A DNA stretch of 37,061 bases from Clostridia bacterium (GTDB lineage: Bacteria; Bacillota; Clostridia; RUG12999). Shown here piece after piece: positions 8,854 through 17,806 of the stretch (position 1 is its first letter; every line of letters starts with the position of its first letter). The notes beneath the pieces are model-generated. The model was not told where the DNA came from. It worked only from the letters and a program-made list of their open reading frames with translations, and ran no database searches. The stretch lies in NCBI GenBank assembly GCA_017396395.1, contig JAFQMF010000015.1, positions 203,940 through 241,000 of the forward strand. The letters are read 5' to 3'. The position numbers and the translations under genes were made by a program.

Positions 8854-8991
8854 TATTTTGAATGTGTAGGAGTTATTGTAGAAAATGACCATATCTCACA
8901 ATTTACAAGGCAAAAAATAAATATTGTCCCAACTAATGTTAATTTTAAAATTACGGCGGTAAATCGCAAATCAGCGATTATACAAAAAAGG
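8854..8991 (+). pseudogene. Possible coding remnant without a start codon
   Basis: Between the small ORF and the eamA terminator the plus strand holds an open frame from just after a TAA at 8851 to a TAG at 8989-8991 (45 codons). It has no ATG, GTG or TTG with a ribosome binding site. The translation includes ENDHISQFTRQKINIV and looks protein-like. It may be a relic of a gene that once followed the small ORF, or chance. The family is not recognised. Otherwise this part of the gap holds only a short AATCGC/GCGATT hairpin (8962-8979). Confidence 0.2.
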
Positions 8992-9016
8992 TAGAAACAA
9001 ATTGTTTCCACCTTTT
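8984..9016 (-). terminator. Terminator of the eamA-like operon
   Basis: AAAAGGT-A-GAAACAA (8986-9000) pairs with TTGTTTC-C-ACCTTTT (9002-9016) with one mismatch. Read on the minus strand the hairpin is followed by TTTTTT (complement of 8984-8989), so it terminates the leftward PLP-enzyme/EamA transcript. Confidence 0.75.
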
Positions 9017-9059
9017 AAAATACTATTTATAATGACACTTGGCATATGTCAGTGAATTT

Positions 9060-10058
9060 TTACACATCCCCAGAAATACCCTCAAGTATGCCCAGAATTA
9101 TAATTCCTGTTATAACTAGGGCAATACAAAGGTAATGCTTTAGTGAAAGTTTCTCTTTTAAGAAAATTCTGCTCCAAAGTACTGATGCAACACAGTATGC
9201 GGAGATTACAGGAGCTGAGCCGATAGGATTAGCGGAAATTGCAAATACATATGTAAACTGACCTATTGTTTCGCAAAGACCGCCAAGTAATTTTGGAGTA
9301 TCCGCTTTAACTGTAGGTTTATCTCTTTTGATACCAAAAACATAAATTGCACAGATTATACCGATTAAAAGGAAGGTCAGCTCATATGCTGTATTGGCTG
9401 TTTCCTCGTTTAATCTTCCGTACATAAGAAGGCTTAAAAATCTGTTTCCTGTTTCGTTTGTTAAAAATCCACCTGTAAACTGTGAAACTGCAGTAGCTTC
9501 TGTATCTAAAATAATGCTATCTACAAATGTTCCTATGGAATCTAAAAGACAGTAGCATAAGGGAAGAGTAAGGGCAAGAAAGCTTTTTGTATATTTTCTG
9601 CCTGACTCGCTCTGGCGGAGCTGTCTTTTTTCATCATCCTCAGTATATTCGGTAACACCAAGCATAAACACGCCAATGCATATAATTACAACTGCAATAG
9701 TCTGAGGCATATCAAGTCTTTGTCTTAGTACAAAAAAGCAAAGAATTGCAGTGATTGCACCTGATGAGTTGCATATTGGAGAGGATACCGAAAGTTCAAT
9801 ATATTTAAGACCTATATATCCAATCAGCATTGATATTATGTACAATAATGATGCAGGAAGGTATGCAATAACCGCATCAAGTGAAATAGGCACTTTGCCG
9901 ATAAAAATACTATACATAGCGTGAAGTCCCATAATAAGACCAACGCTTGTTACTATTTTAAAATGACTGTATTTGTCATTTTCAGGTGAACCGATTTTAC
10001 TGAAAAGGTCTGAGCCACTCCAGAAAAGCAGTGTTATAAGTGCAAAAACTAACCACAT
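9060..10058 (-). CDS. EamA/DMT superfamily transporter
   Basis: A 332-residue, highly hydrophobic protein with about ten predicted membrane spans and the two-fold repeat of the drug/metabolite transporter superfamily. The N-terminus FALITLLFWSGSDLFSKIG corresponds to the first EamA helix; the last helices carry GSAPVISAYCVASVLWSRIFLKEKLS, which matches the conserved ending of the second EamA unit (an E-[KR] pair before the last two helices). A hydrophilic stretch EYTEDDEKRQLRQSESGRK divides the halves. Its start overlaps the stop of the upstream PLP-enzyme gene by one base (TAATG on the minus strand), so translation is coupled. The substrate is unknown; the coupling suggests a sulfur amino acid, a cystathionine-like compound or a toxic product of the enzyme, which is inference. 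Confidence 0.85.
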   Translation of the reverse strand: MWLVFALITLLFWSGSDLFSKIGSPENDKYSHFKIVTSVGLIMGLHAMYSIFIGKVPISLDAVIAYLPASLLYIISMLIGYIGLKYIELSVSSPICNSSGAITAILCFFVLRQRLDMPQTIAVVIICIGVFMLGVTEYTEDDEKRQLRQSESGRKYTKSFLALTLPLCYCLLDSIGTFVDSIILDTEATAVSQFTGGFLTNETGNRFLSLLMYGRLNEETANTAYELTFLLIGIICAIYVFGIKRDKPTVKADTPKLLGGLCETIGQFTYVFAISANPIGSAPVISAYCVASVLWSRIFLKEKLSLKHYLCIALVITGIIILGILEGISGDV

Positions 10059-11353
10059 TATTTGTTTCCTCCTTTTAAGTCAATAAGACCTTCTTGATGT
10101 AATTTTTCAAGTGACATAAGTATTCCAAGCTTTGCGTGGTACCAGGTAAGACCGCCCTGAAAATAAACTGCATAAGGTTCTCTCAATGGTCCGTCAGCAC
10201 TAAGCTCAATAGAAGACCCCTGAATAAACGCACCTGCAGCCATAATTACTTGACTGTCATATCCGGGCATATCCCAAGGCTCAGGAGTGACATAGCTGTC
10301 AACAGGTGCCGCCGCCTGAATACCTCTGCAAAAAGCAATAAGCCTTTGGGGACTTTTAAGCTCTACTGCCTGAATAATATCATGGCGGGATTCAGTGCTG
10401 TTTGGCACTACCTTAAAGCCTAATTTTTCATATATATTTGCTGCAAAGACAGCACCTTTAAGTGCCCCTGCCACAACTGTGGGTGCAAGGAAAAATCCTT
10501 CAAAAAGTGAAGTTAAAATGCCAAGATTTGCACCAACCTCACTGCCAAGACCGGGAGCAGTAAGACGATATCCGCAACGGTCAATTAAATCCTGTCTTCC
10601 GCAGATATATCCGCCGATAGGGGCAAGTCCGCCGCCTGGATTTTTAATAAGTGAGCCTACTGTCATATCAGCACCAACATCAGATGGCTCAATTGTTTCT
10701 ACAAACTCACCATAGCAGTTATCTACCATACAAATAACATCAGGCTTTATACCTTTAACGAAAGCTATAAGCTCACCGATTTGCTTTACGGAAAAAGAAG
10801 GCCGTGTCTGATACCCTTTTGAACGCTGAATAGTGATCACTTTTGTTTTTTCATTTATAGCTTTTTTAATATTTTCATAATCAAAACTGCCGTCAGCAAG
10901 TAAATCAACCTGACGATAGCTGACACCGTATTCTTTTAAAGAACAGACGGAGTTACGAATACCTATTACTTCTTCTAAAGTATCATAGGGAGCACCTACA
11001 GGAGATAAAAGCTCATCTCCCGGAAGAAGATTTGCTGAAAGTGCCAAAGAAAGTGCGTGAGTTCCGCAGGTAATCTGAGGACGCACTAACGCTGCCTCAC
11101 AGTGGAAGGTATCAGCATAAACTCTTTCTAAAACATCTCGTCCGTTATCGTTATATCCATAACCTGTACTTGCAGAAAAATGAGTAGCATTAACCTTGTT
11201 TTTCTGCATAGCTGAAATAACCTTACATTGATTGATTTCTGCTATTTTGTCAATATTATCAAATCTGTCTTTTAGTGATAATAATATTTCATTTCCAAAA
11301 TCATAAATCTTGGGAGAAATACCAAGTGACTGATAAATACTTTTGTTATCCAT
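10058..11353 (-). CDS. Methionine gamma-lyase / aluminium-resistance family PLP enzyme
   Basis: A 431-residue PLP-dependent enzyme of the group annotated as 'aluminum resistance protein' (Alum_res) or methionine gamma-lyase family, related to cystathionine beta/gamma-lyases. The early HFSASTGYGYNDNGRD segment, QITCGTHALSLAL, the Asp of MVDNCYGEF and the probable Schiff-base Lys237 in GSLIKNPGGG are all characteristic. Length is normal for the family. A consensus promoter precedes it and the EamA gene is coupled to its stop. In Firmicutes this family is widespread and its true reaction is rarely tested; cleavage of a sulfur amino acid is a family-based guess, and metal resistance is a historical label. 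Confidence 0.9.
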   Translation of the reverse strand: MDNKSIYQSLGISPKIYDFGNEILLSLKDRFDNIDKIAEINQCKVISAMQKNKVNATHFSASTGYGYNDNGRDVLERVYADTFHCEAALVRPQITCGTHALSLALSANLLPGDELLSPVGAPYDTLEEVIGIRNSVCSLKEYGVSYRQVDLLADGSFDYENIKKAINEKTKVITIQRSKGYQTRPSFSVKQIGELIAFVKGIKPDVICMVDNCYGEFVETIEPSDVGADMTVGSLIKNPGGGLAPIGGYICGRQDLIDRCGYRLTAPGLGSEVGANLGILTSLFEGFFLAPTVVAGALKGAVFAANIYEKLGFKVVPNSTESRHDIIQAVELKSPQRLIAFCRGIQAAAPVDSYVTPEPWDMPGYDSQVIMAAGAFIQGSSIELSADGPLREPYAVYFQGGLTWYHAKLGILMSLEKLHQEGLIDLKGGNK

Positions 11354-11385
11354 GTTTTTACTCCAAAACTTTTTATATTTTCATT

Positions 11386-11414
11386 ATTTTACCACATAGG
11401 ACAAATTATGTCAA
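11386..11414 (-). promoter_or_regulatory. Promoter of the PLP-enzyme/eamA operon
   Basis: On the minus strand: TTGACA (11414-11409), 17-bp spacer, TAAAAT (11391-11386), 33 bases before the ATG. The -35 overlaps the last codons of the DUF4830-like gene on the same strand. Confidence 0.8.
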
Positions 11415-11816
11415 GAGATTTAGAGGTATATGCTCATTTGGAGAAATCATAAACCCGTCTATGGCAGGAGTCATAATATCTGCTGCAATAATTTTCCCTT
11501 TATAGTATAATATATTTGCAAAAACAGGCGTTTTAGAAGGAATTTCTTTTAAGGAATATGTATATTTACGCACGGTTTTTCCAAGATAAGGAGTTATATC
11601 CAAACCGCTTTTTTTAAGAATTTTATTATAGTTTTCATATACATCAGTCATTTTATCATTCAGGGTCAGTCGTGTAATCTCTACAGGACTTTCTGAAAGA
11701 GTGTATCCATATGATTTATAATATTCTTTAATGGTTGTTTCGGGATTTTTTATAAAAAGTCTGCTGCACATTATTAGCATTACAGTAATAAATATAGGTA
11801 AAATAATTTTTTTCAC
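11406..11816 (-). CDS. DUF4830-like secreted or membrane-anchored protein
   Basis: A 136-residue protein with a single N-terminal hydrophobic segment (about residues 3-18, ILPIFITVMLIMCS), so probably exported or anchored. The body matches my memory of DUF4830: a VYENYNKILKKSGLDITPYLGKT stretch, then YTYSL, and finally ADIMTPAIDGFM. A Cys at about residue 17 is not in a convincing lipobox. The start is GTG at 11816, with AGGAGGGG upstream on the minus strand. It is divergent from the ABC exporter and followed on its strand by the PLP-enzyme promoter. The role is unknown; in Clostridia this family is a small conserved orphan. Confidence 0.7.
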   Translation of the reverse strand: MKKIILPIFITVMLIMCSRLFIKNPETTIKEYYKSYGYTLSESPVEITRLTLNDKMTDVYENYNKILKKSGLDITPYLGKTVRKYTYSLKEIPSKTPVFANILYYKGKIIAADIMTPAIDGFMISPNEHIPLNLLT

Positions 11817-11918
11817 AAAAACGACCCCTCCTTTTATAGACAGAATAGTAAATTATACGGGAAAATATCCTATAAAATGACTGTAATTAAAATGTAATGT
11901 ACTAAAAGTGAATAAAGG

Positions 11919-11947
11919 TTGACATCATTTTTTTATAGTGATATAAT
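11919..11947 (+). promoter_or_regulatory. Consensus promoter of the ABC exporter gene
   Basis: Perfect TTGACA (11919-11924), 17-bp spacer and perfect TATAAT (11942-11947), 29 bases before the start codon. Confidence 0.9.
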
Positions 11948-11976
11948 AACAAAAAATGCAAAGAGAGGAGTTTATT

Positions 11977-13806
11977 ATGGATAATTTTAAAAATAAACTA
12001 CCTGACTATGAAGAATTATTTGAAAGCATTAAAGATGAGAAAAAATTAGGCTTTCGTATTATTTGTAGTATTTTTAATCAAAACAAAAAAGATTTTATTT
12101 TGTCAATAATTTTACATTTTGCAAAAAATATTGCTGTGTGGGTAATCCCCATAGTGCTTGCAGGTGCAATTAATATTGCAACTGATAAAATAAGCGGAAA
12201 ACCAAGTGATGTAATTGATATATGGCGTTGGGCACTTCTTGGACTGATTGTACTTGTTTTGAATTTGCCTTTTAATGCTATGTTTGTGCATTATTCAAGC
12301 CGTGCTCTTAGAAATATCGGAGCAGGTATGAGAAATTCCCTTATAAAAAAACTTCAGCATCTTTCTATTACATACCACAAAGAAATGGAAAGCGGAAAAC
12401 TCCAGTCTAAATTTTTGCGTGATGTTGAGTCTATTGAATTTTTAAACAGGCAGATTATAATGTCTATGGTACCCTGTATAATTACGGCAGTTGTGTCCTT
12501 TGTTATTGTAATTTTTAAAAATCCGTTTATGGCTCTGCTGTTTCTTATGATAGTTCCTATAAATGTGTGTGTAATGAGGTTTTTCAGGAAAAAAATTATT
12601 AAAATAAACAGAGAATTCCGTCACCAGGTGGAAAATGTATCCTCGCAGGTTTCAGATATGATAGAAATGATTCCCGTAACAAAAGCTCACGGGTTGGAGG
12701 AGGAAGAAATACATAAGCTTAGCGGAAGCCTGTTAAACCTTAAAAATACTGGACTTAGCCTTGATAAGGTTTCAGGGTATTTTACTTCTATAAACTGGAT
12801 ACTGAATAATATATTTATAAATCTTTTTGTAATTGTTGCTGCGGTGCTTGCTTTTAACGGACATATCCGCGTAGGTGATATTGCAATGTATCAGATTTAT
12901 TTTAATTTAGTGCTTCATAATATTAACGCAATAATAACTCTTTATCAGGAAATTTCAAGAGGAATGGAAAGCCTGAAATCTGTTACTGAGGTTATGGCAT
13001 CTGATGATATTGAAGATAACCGAAACAAGCTGAAGGTTAAAGAGGTCACAGGAAAGGTACGGTTTAATAATGTAACCTTTGCATATTCGGGAACAGAAAA
13101 GCCTGCTGTTAAAAATCTTTCCTTTGAGATTAATAAAGGTGAGTGTATGGCTTTTGTGGGTGCTTCGGGCTGTGGCAAAACTACTGTAATGAATATGATT
13201 ATCGGTTTTTTAAAACCTGTAGAAGGCAATATTCAAATAGACGACAGAGATATTAACAGTATAAATCTTGAAAGCTACAGAAAACATATTGCAGTAGTTC
13301 CGCAAAACAGTATTTTATTTACTGGAACAATTCGTGAAAATATATTATATGGAATGAAGGATGTGTCTGAGAAAGATTTTCAGAAGGTGCTGGAAAAGGC
13401 TAATATAATAGAGTTTCTTGATAAACTTCCAAATGGTATTGATACCAGTATAGGAGAACACGGAGGCAAGCTTTCGGGAGGACAGAAACAAAGAATTTGT
13501 ATTGCAAGGGCGTTGATACGCGACCCTAAAATAATTATTCTTGACGAAGCTACAAGTGCACTTGATAATATATCAGAATATCAGGTTCAAAAGGCTATGA
13601 ATTCTCTTATTAAAGACAGAACAACTTTTATTGTGGCACACAGACTTTCCACTATACGAAACGCAAACAGAATTATTGTTATGAAAAATGGAGAAATGGT
13701 GGAAACAGGTACATATCAGGAGCTGATGGATAAAGAGGGAGAATTTTATAAGCTTAAGAATTTAAGTCAATATAATATGGAGAGTGAACAGCTGTATGAT
13801 TTGTAA
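11977..13806 (+). CDS. ABC exporter, fused membrane and ATPase domains
   Basis: A 609-residue half-size exporter with an N-terminal membrane domain of six helices (about residues 35-320) and a C-terminal ATPase. Motifs are Walker A GASGCGKT (395-402), signature LSGGQKQR (499-506), Walker B IIILDEAT (519-526) and H-loop VAHRLST. This is the MsbA/MdlB/multidrug type and would work as a homodimer, since no second half is encoded nearby. The ATG at 11977 follows AGAGAGGAG; the frame's earlier ATG at 11956 lies on that site. Its 3' end overlaps the radical SAM gene by 11 bases, so the two are co-expressed. Exporter plus radical SAM gene can indicate a modified peptide, but no precursor peptide is visible and the radical SAM family here is not a RiPP type. 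Confidence 0.93.
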   Translation: MDNFKNKLPDYEELFESIKDEKKLGFRIICSIFNQNKKDFILSIILHFAKNIAVWVIPIVLAGAINIATDKISGKPSDVIDIWRWALLGLIVLVLNLPFNAMFVHYSSRALRNIGAGMRNSLIKKLQHLSITYHKEMESGKLQSKFLRDVESIEFLNRQIIMSMVPCIITAVVSFVIVIFKNPFMALLFLMIVPINVCVMRFFRKKIIKINREFRHQVENVSSQVSDMIEMIPVTKAHGLEEEEIHKLSGSLLNLKNTGLSLDKVSGYFTSINWILNNIFINLFVIVAAVLAFNGHIRVGDIAMYQIYFNLVLHNINAIITLYQEISRGMESLKSVTEVMASDDIEDNRNKLKVKEVTGKVRFNNVTFAYSGTEKPAVKNLSFEINKGECMAFVGASGCGKTTVMNMIIGFLKPVEGNIQIDDRDINSINLESYRKHIAVVPQNSILFTGTIRENILYGMKDVSEKDFQKVLEKANIIEFLDKLPNGIDTSIGEHGGKLSGGQKQRICIARALIRDPKIIILDEATSALDNISEYQVQKAMNSLIKDRTTFIVAHRLSTIRNANRIIVMKNGEMVETGTYQELMDKEGEFYKLKNLSQYNMESEQLYDL

Positions 13807-14668
13807 TTGCTGTCCCAGAAAATGCGGAGCAATCCGTGAAGATACATATGGAAATGGCTTTTGCGGATGCGGAGAAAATTTAAAAATTGCAAAAACAATG
13901 CTACATAAGTGGGAAGAACCTTGCATAAGCGGCAGTAATGGCTCAGGGGCAATTTTCTTTAGTGGATGCAGTTTAAGATGTGCATATTGTCAAAACTATG
14001 AAATATCTTTCTTGGGAAAAGGGGAATATTATACATTTTTTGAATTAAGGGAGATTATTCTTGATTTAAAAAAGCAGGGTGCTCATAATATAAACCTTGT
14101 AAATCCTACGCATTTTACACGCGCTATCAGTAAAGCTTTAGCTGAGCCTGTAGGTATTCCTGTTGTTTATAACTGTGGAGGATATGAAAATATAGATGAG
14201 CTTAAAGCTCTGGAAGGTAAAATTGATATATATCTTGCAGATTTTAAATATTCTGATAATTCTCTTGGGAAAAAATATTCAAATGTAGAAGATTATCCTG
14301 AGATAGCCCTTAATGCTGTAAAGGAAATGTATCGTCAAGTGGGAGATTTTGAAATAGATGAAAATGGGTTAATGAAAAAAGGACTCATTATAAGACATTT
14401 AATTCTTCCCGGCTTGGGGGATAATACAAAAGGAGTTATAGACATTTTTTCAAAAGAGTTTGAAGGTAAAAAGGTTATGTTTAGCCTTATGGGACAGTAT
14501 GTGCCTATGGGAAAAGTGCTAAAAGAGGAAAAATATAGTGAGATTAATAAAAAAGTAAGCAATTCAATGTACAAAAAAATGTGCGATTATATGAATTGCT
14601 GTAATATAGAATATGGTTATACACAGGAATTGTCTTCAGCGGACAGCTGTTATACTCCGGAATTTTAA
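13796..14668 (+). CDS. Radical SAM protein, COG1313 (PflX / pyruvate formate-lyase activase-like)
   Basis: A 290-residue radical SAM enzyme. The cluster motif is C58-SLR-C62-AY-C65 in FFSGCSLRCAYCQN. The N-terminus carries extra cysteines (CNCCPRKCG and GFCGCG) and the HKWEEPCISG-x-GSG sequence, all hallmarks of the COG1313 group often called PflX. The substrate of this group is unknown; similarity to glycyl-radical activases is in the core only. The start is uncertain: a GTG at 13784 has GGAG almost touching it, and the ATG at 13796 gives MICNCCPRKCG, which matches the family. It overlaps the ABC exporter gene and is followed by a bidirectional terminator shared with ackA. Confidence 0.88.
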   Translation: MICNCCPRKCGAIREDTYGNGFCGCGENLKIAKTMLHKWEEPCISGSNGSGAIFFSGCSLRCAYCQNYEISFLGKGEYYTFFELREIILDLKKQGAHNINLVNPTHFTRAISKALAEPVGIPVVYNCGGYENIDELKALEGKIDIYLADFKYSDNSLGKKYSNVEDYPEIALNAVKEMYRQVGDFEIDENGLMKKGLIIRHLILPGLGDNTKGVIDIFSKEFEGKKVMFSLMGQYVPMGKVLKEEKYSEINKKVSNSMYKKMCDYMNCCNIEYGYTQELSSADSCYTPEF

Positions 14669-14672
14669 TAAT

Positions 14673-14703
14673 AAAACCCCCTTATTGCACATAAGGGGGT
14701 TTT
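14673..14703. terminator. Bidirectional terminator between the radical SAM gene and ackA
   Basis: A 13-bp perfect stem AAAACCCCCTTAT (14673-14685) with ATAAGGGGGTTTT (14691-14703) and a 5-base loop. A-rich and T-rich ends let it serve both convergent genes. Confidence 0.93.
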
Positions 14704-14712
14704 GTTATTGAA

Positions 14713-15906
14713 TTATTTTACTAAATCTTTTGTATCTTTAGCAATCATAAGTTCTTCATTTGTAGGAATAACAAGTACCTTTGTTTTAGATTCAGGAGCA
14801 GTAATATCAACAGTTCCGCGAACTTTGTTCTTTTCCTTATCCATTTTAATACCCATAAATTCCATACCTTCAATAGCACCTTCGCGTACATCAGGTGAGT
14901 TTTCTCCAACCCCTGCGGTAAATACTATTGCATCAACACCGCCCATAGCCGCTGCGTAAGAAGCAATATAGCTCTTTGTTTGATACATAAACATATCAAG
15001 TGCAAGCTGTGCTCTTGCATTTCCTTCGTCAGCTGCAGTTGCAAGGTCTCTGAAATCACTGCTTACGCCAGAGATACCATATACACCTGATTCTTTGTTC
15101 ATAATGTTGTTAATTTCTTTTGTTGACAAGTTATATTTGTCCATTAATATAGGAATAATTGCAGGGTCAACACAACCGCATCGTGTACCCATAAGCATAC
15201 CTGCAAGAGGTGTAAAGCCCATAGATGTATCAATGCATTTTCCGCCCTTTACAGCTGCAACAGAAGAACCGTTTCCAAGGTGTACAGTAATGATATTAAG
15301 TTCTTCAATTGGCTTACCAAGAAGCTTTGCAGCTTCAGCAGAAACAAATCTGTGAGAAGTGCCGTGAAATCCGTAACGACGGATTTTATCATTTTCATAA
15401 TATTTGTAGGGGATACCATACATAAATGCTTTTGCAGGCATTGTCTGATGAAATGCTGTATCAAATACGCCTACCTGGGGAATATCCTTGCCCATAGCCT
15501 CTTCGATTGCATTTATACCAATAAGGTTTGCAGGGTTATGAAGGGGAGCAAATTCAGAACATACCTCAAGTGCTTTTTTAACCTCTTCGGTAATAAGAGT
15601 TGATTTGCTGAACATTTCACCACCATGTACCACTCTGTGACCTACAGCAGTAATATCTGAAAGGGAAGAGATAACGCCGTGCTTTTCATCACAAAGAGCA
15701 TCAAGTACAAGCTTGATACCTGCAGTATGTGTAGGCATAGGACTTTCAACTACATATTCATCCTTGCCTGCAGGCTTGTGAGTAAGCTTTGAGCCTTCAA
15801 TTCCAATTCTTTCACATAAACCTTTTGCCATTACCTTTTCAGTATTCATATCAATAAGCTGATACTTTAAAGAAGAACTACCTGCGTTTATAACAAAAAT
15901 TTTCAT
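14713..15906 (-). CDS. ackA: Acetate kinase
   Basis: AckA converts acetyl phosphate and ADP to acetate and ATP, the substrate-level phosphorylation step of acetate fermentation. The 397-residue length is standard. The N-terminal NAGSSSLKY, the GHRVVHGG loop, [10 protein letters not shown] and the C-terminal FTAGVGENS are family signatures. It lies 19 bases behind pta on the minus strand with AGGAGGAG before its ATG, so pta-ackA form one operon. This places the organism among acetate-producing fermenters. Confidence 0.97.
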   Translation of the reverse strand: MKIFVINAGSSSLKYQLIDMNTEKVMAKGLCERIGIEGSKLTHKPAGKDEYVVESPMPTHTAGIKLVLDALCDEKHGVISSLSDITAVGHRVVHGGEMFSKSTLITEEVKKALEVCSEFAPLHNPANLIGINAIEEAMGKDIPQVGVFDTAFHQTMPAKAFMYGIPYKYYENDKIRRYGFHGTSHRFVSAEAAKLLGKPIEELNIITVHLGNGSSVAAVKGGKCIDTSMGFTPLAGMLMGTRCGCVDPAIIPILMDKYNLSTKEINNIMNKESGVYGISGVSSDFRDLATAADEGNARAQLALDMFMYQTKSYIASYAAAMGGVDAIVFTAGVGENSPDVREGAIEGMEFMGIKMDKEKNKVRGTVDITAPESKTKVLVIPTNEELMIAKDTKDLVK

Positions 15907-15925
15907 TATTAACTCCTCCTAAAAA

Positions 15926-16927
15926 TTACTTGTTAGCCTGTGCCTGTACGGCAGTAATAGCTACAACCCCAACAATATCGTCAGCAGAACAACCTCTTGA
16001 AAGGTCGTTTATAGGCATTGCAATACCCTGTGTTACAGGACCGTAAGCATCTGCCTTTGCAAGACGCTGAACAAGCTTATATCCGATATTACCCGCATCA
16101 AGATCAGGAAATACAAGTACATTTGCTTTTCCTGCTACAGGACTGCCTGGTGCTTTTGATTCGCCAACAGAGGGAACTATAGCAGCATCAAGCTGAAGCT
16201 CGCCGTCAACTAAAAGCTGTGGGTAATTTTCCTTAACAATTCTTGTTGCTTCAACAACCTTGTCAACATCGGCATGCTTTGCACTTCCCTTTGTAGAGTG
16301 GGAAAGCATTGCAACATAAGCCTTATCTTCTGCAAGAAGCTCGAAAGACTCAGCAGAGCAAGCAGCAATAGCAGCAAGCTTTTCAGGGTCAGGATTCTGT
16401 TCAAGACCGCTGTCTGCAAAAATAAATATACCGTTACTTCCGTACTGACAATCCGGTACTACCATAAGGAAAAATGCTGAAACAAGCTTTATTCCTGGCT
16501 TAGTTTTGATAATCTGTAAGCTTGGACGAAGTGTGTTTGCTGTTGAGTGACAAGCACCTGATACAACACCATCAGCGTCACCTGCTTTTACCATAAGACA
16601 AGCATAGTACATATAATCACCAAGTGCAGTTTCCTTTGCCTGTTCATATGTAAGACCCTTACTTTTTCTAAGCTCTACGAAAAGATTTAAATATTCTTCT
16701 GTTTTTTCGTATGTGAAGGGGTCGATTATAGTAGCTTTTGAAATATCAAGACCCTTGCTGTTTTCAGCTACTTCCTCAGGTGTGCCGATAATAATGATAT
16801 TCGCAATATCTTCTGCAAGCACCTTGGCAGCCGCTTCGAAAGTTCTTCTGTCCATTGATTCAGGCAGCACAATAGTTTTCTTGTCCTGCTTTGCTCTTTC
16901 TTTAATTCTGTCTAAAAAATTACTCAC
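15926..16927 (-). CDS. pta: Phosphate acetyltransferase
   Basis: Pta makes acetyl phosphate and CoA from acetyl-CoA and phosphate, feeding AckA. The 333-residue protein is the short Pta form without the N-terminal regulatory domains of the E. coli enzyme. Visible family segments include DADGVVSGACHSTANTLRP, the SHSTKGSA loop and, near the C-terminus, PVAGKANVLVFPDLDAGNIG and the GPVTQG motif. The start is GTG at 16927 with AGGAGGAAAAATAAA upstream. A promoter lies 56 bases before it and ackA follows at 19 bases. Confidence 0.97.
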   Translation of the reverse strand: MSNFLDRIKERAKQDKKTIVLPESMDRRTFEAAAKVLAEDIANIIIIGTPEEVAENSKGLDISKATIIDPFTYEKTEEYLNLFVELRKSKGLTYEQAKETALGDYMYYACLMVKAGDADGVVSGACHSTANTLRPSLQIIKTKPGIKLVSAFFLMVVPDCQYGSNGIFIFADSGLEQNPDPEKLAAIAACSAESFELLAEDKAYVAMLSHSTKGSAKHADVDKVVEATRIVKENYPQLLVDGELQLDAAIVPSVGESKAPGSPVAGKANVLVFPDLDAGNIGYKLVQRLAKADAYGPVTQGIAMPINDLSRGCSADDIVGVVAITAVQAQANK

Positions 16928-16982
16928 TTTATTTTTCCTCCTGTATATAATAAAATATAAATTAACAAAAATTTACTTATAT

Positions 16983-17011
16983 ATTATATAACAAAAATAT
17001 CTAATTTACAA
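16983..17011 (-). promoter_or_regulatory. Promoter of pta-ackA
   Basis: Minus strand: TTGTAA (17011-17006), 17-bp spacer, TATAAT (16988-16983). It lies in a very AT-rich gap of about 235 bases between the divergent pta and LOG genes, which shows no other clear element apart from the LOG promoter. Confidence 0.65.
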
Positions 17012-17111
17012 GAGGTTTTATAAAATTAGATGGTAAAAAATAAAAAAATTTAAATAAAAAAGTAATTATAGTTTTTAAATGTAAAATTGGTCATATAATA
17101 TTAAATATAAA

Positions 17112-17140
17112 TTGACATATAACGTTTACTATGCTAAAAT
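17112..17140 (+). promoter_or_regulatory. Promoter of the LOG-family gene
   Basis: TTGACA (17112-17117), 17-bp spacer, TAAAAT (17135-17140), 23 bases before the start codon. Confidence 0.8.
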
Positions 17141-17162
17141 ATATAGGAAAGGTTGTGACAAA

Positions 17163-17753
17163 ATGAATATATGTGTATATGGTGCATCAAGCAATATTAT
17201 AGATAATAAATATATCGTTGAAACTGAAAAGCTTGGCAGAGAAATGGCTAAAAGAGGTCATAATCTGATTTTTGGAGGCGGTTCAGGCGGTATGATGGGT
17301 GCTTCTGCAAGAGGAGTGCATCAAGGCGGAGGAAAGGTTATAGGGATTGTTCCTTCCTTTTTTGATGTAGATGGTATTATATATGATAAATGCGACGAGG
17401 TAATTTTTACTGAAACTATGCGTGAGCGTAAAAAAATACTGGAAGAACGTTCTCAGGCTTTTATAATTGCCCCCGGCGGAATAGGTACATTTGACGAATT
17501 TTTTGAAATTTACACCTTAAAACAACTTGGCAGGCACGGCAAAGCTATTGTTATTTACAATGTTGACGGATATTATGATAATTTGCTGAGAATTCTTGCA
17601 GATATGGCACTTCAGGGATTTATGTCCACTGAAAGCTTAAAACTGATTAAGTCTTTTGATGATATAAATGAGCTTCTTGATTTTGTTGAAGACTATAAAG
17701 AGGAAATAGCAGATTATACTGAAATGAAAAGTGTTCCTACAGATGAGGATTAA
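17163..17753 (+). CDS. LOG family (TIGR00730) Rossmann-fold nucleotide 5'-monophosphate phosphoribohydrolase-like protein
   Basis: A 196-residue cytosolic protein with the two LOG-family signatures: GGGSGGMMG in the first Rossmann loop and PGGIGTFDEFFE, which holds the catalytic Arg/Glu region. Plant and actinobacterial relatives release ribose phosphate from cytokinin nucleotides or AMP; bacterial members are mostly nucleotide hydrolases with unclear physiological substrates. I chose the ATG at 17163 because AGGAAAGG lies upstream and MNICVYGASSN is the usual opening; the frame's earlier TTG at 17112 is part of the -35 box. It is monocistronic, flanked by a promoter and a terminator. Confidence 0.92.
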   Translation: MNICVYGASSNIIDNKYIVETEKLGREMAKRGHNLIFGGGSGGMMGASARGVHQGGGKVIGIVPSFFDVDGIIYDKCDEVIFTETMRERKKILEERSQAFIIAPGGIGTFDEFFEIYTLKQLGRHGKAIVIYNVDGYYDNLLRILADMALQGFMSTESLKLIKSFDDINELLDFVEDYKEEIADYTEMKSVPTDED

Positions 17754-17790
17754 AAAAGTACCGTAATACGCAAGTATTACGGTACTTTTT
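17753..17790. terminator. Bidirectional terminator between the LOG gene and the membrane protein gene
   Basis: A 17-bp perfect stem with GCAA loop: AAAAAGTACCGTAATAC (17753-17769) with its complement (17774-17790), T-rich on both exits. It overlaps the last base of the LOG stop codon. Confidence 0.95.
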
Positions 17791-17806
17791 TAATCCCTTA
17801 CAGTAT

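Noticed and set aside
11977-14668. RiPP or lantibiotic biosynthesis cluster
   Set aside because: Exporter and radical SAM genes are adjacent, but the radical SAM protein is the COG1313 type without a SPASM region and there is no precursor peptide gene.
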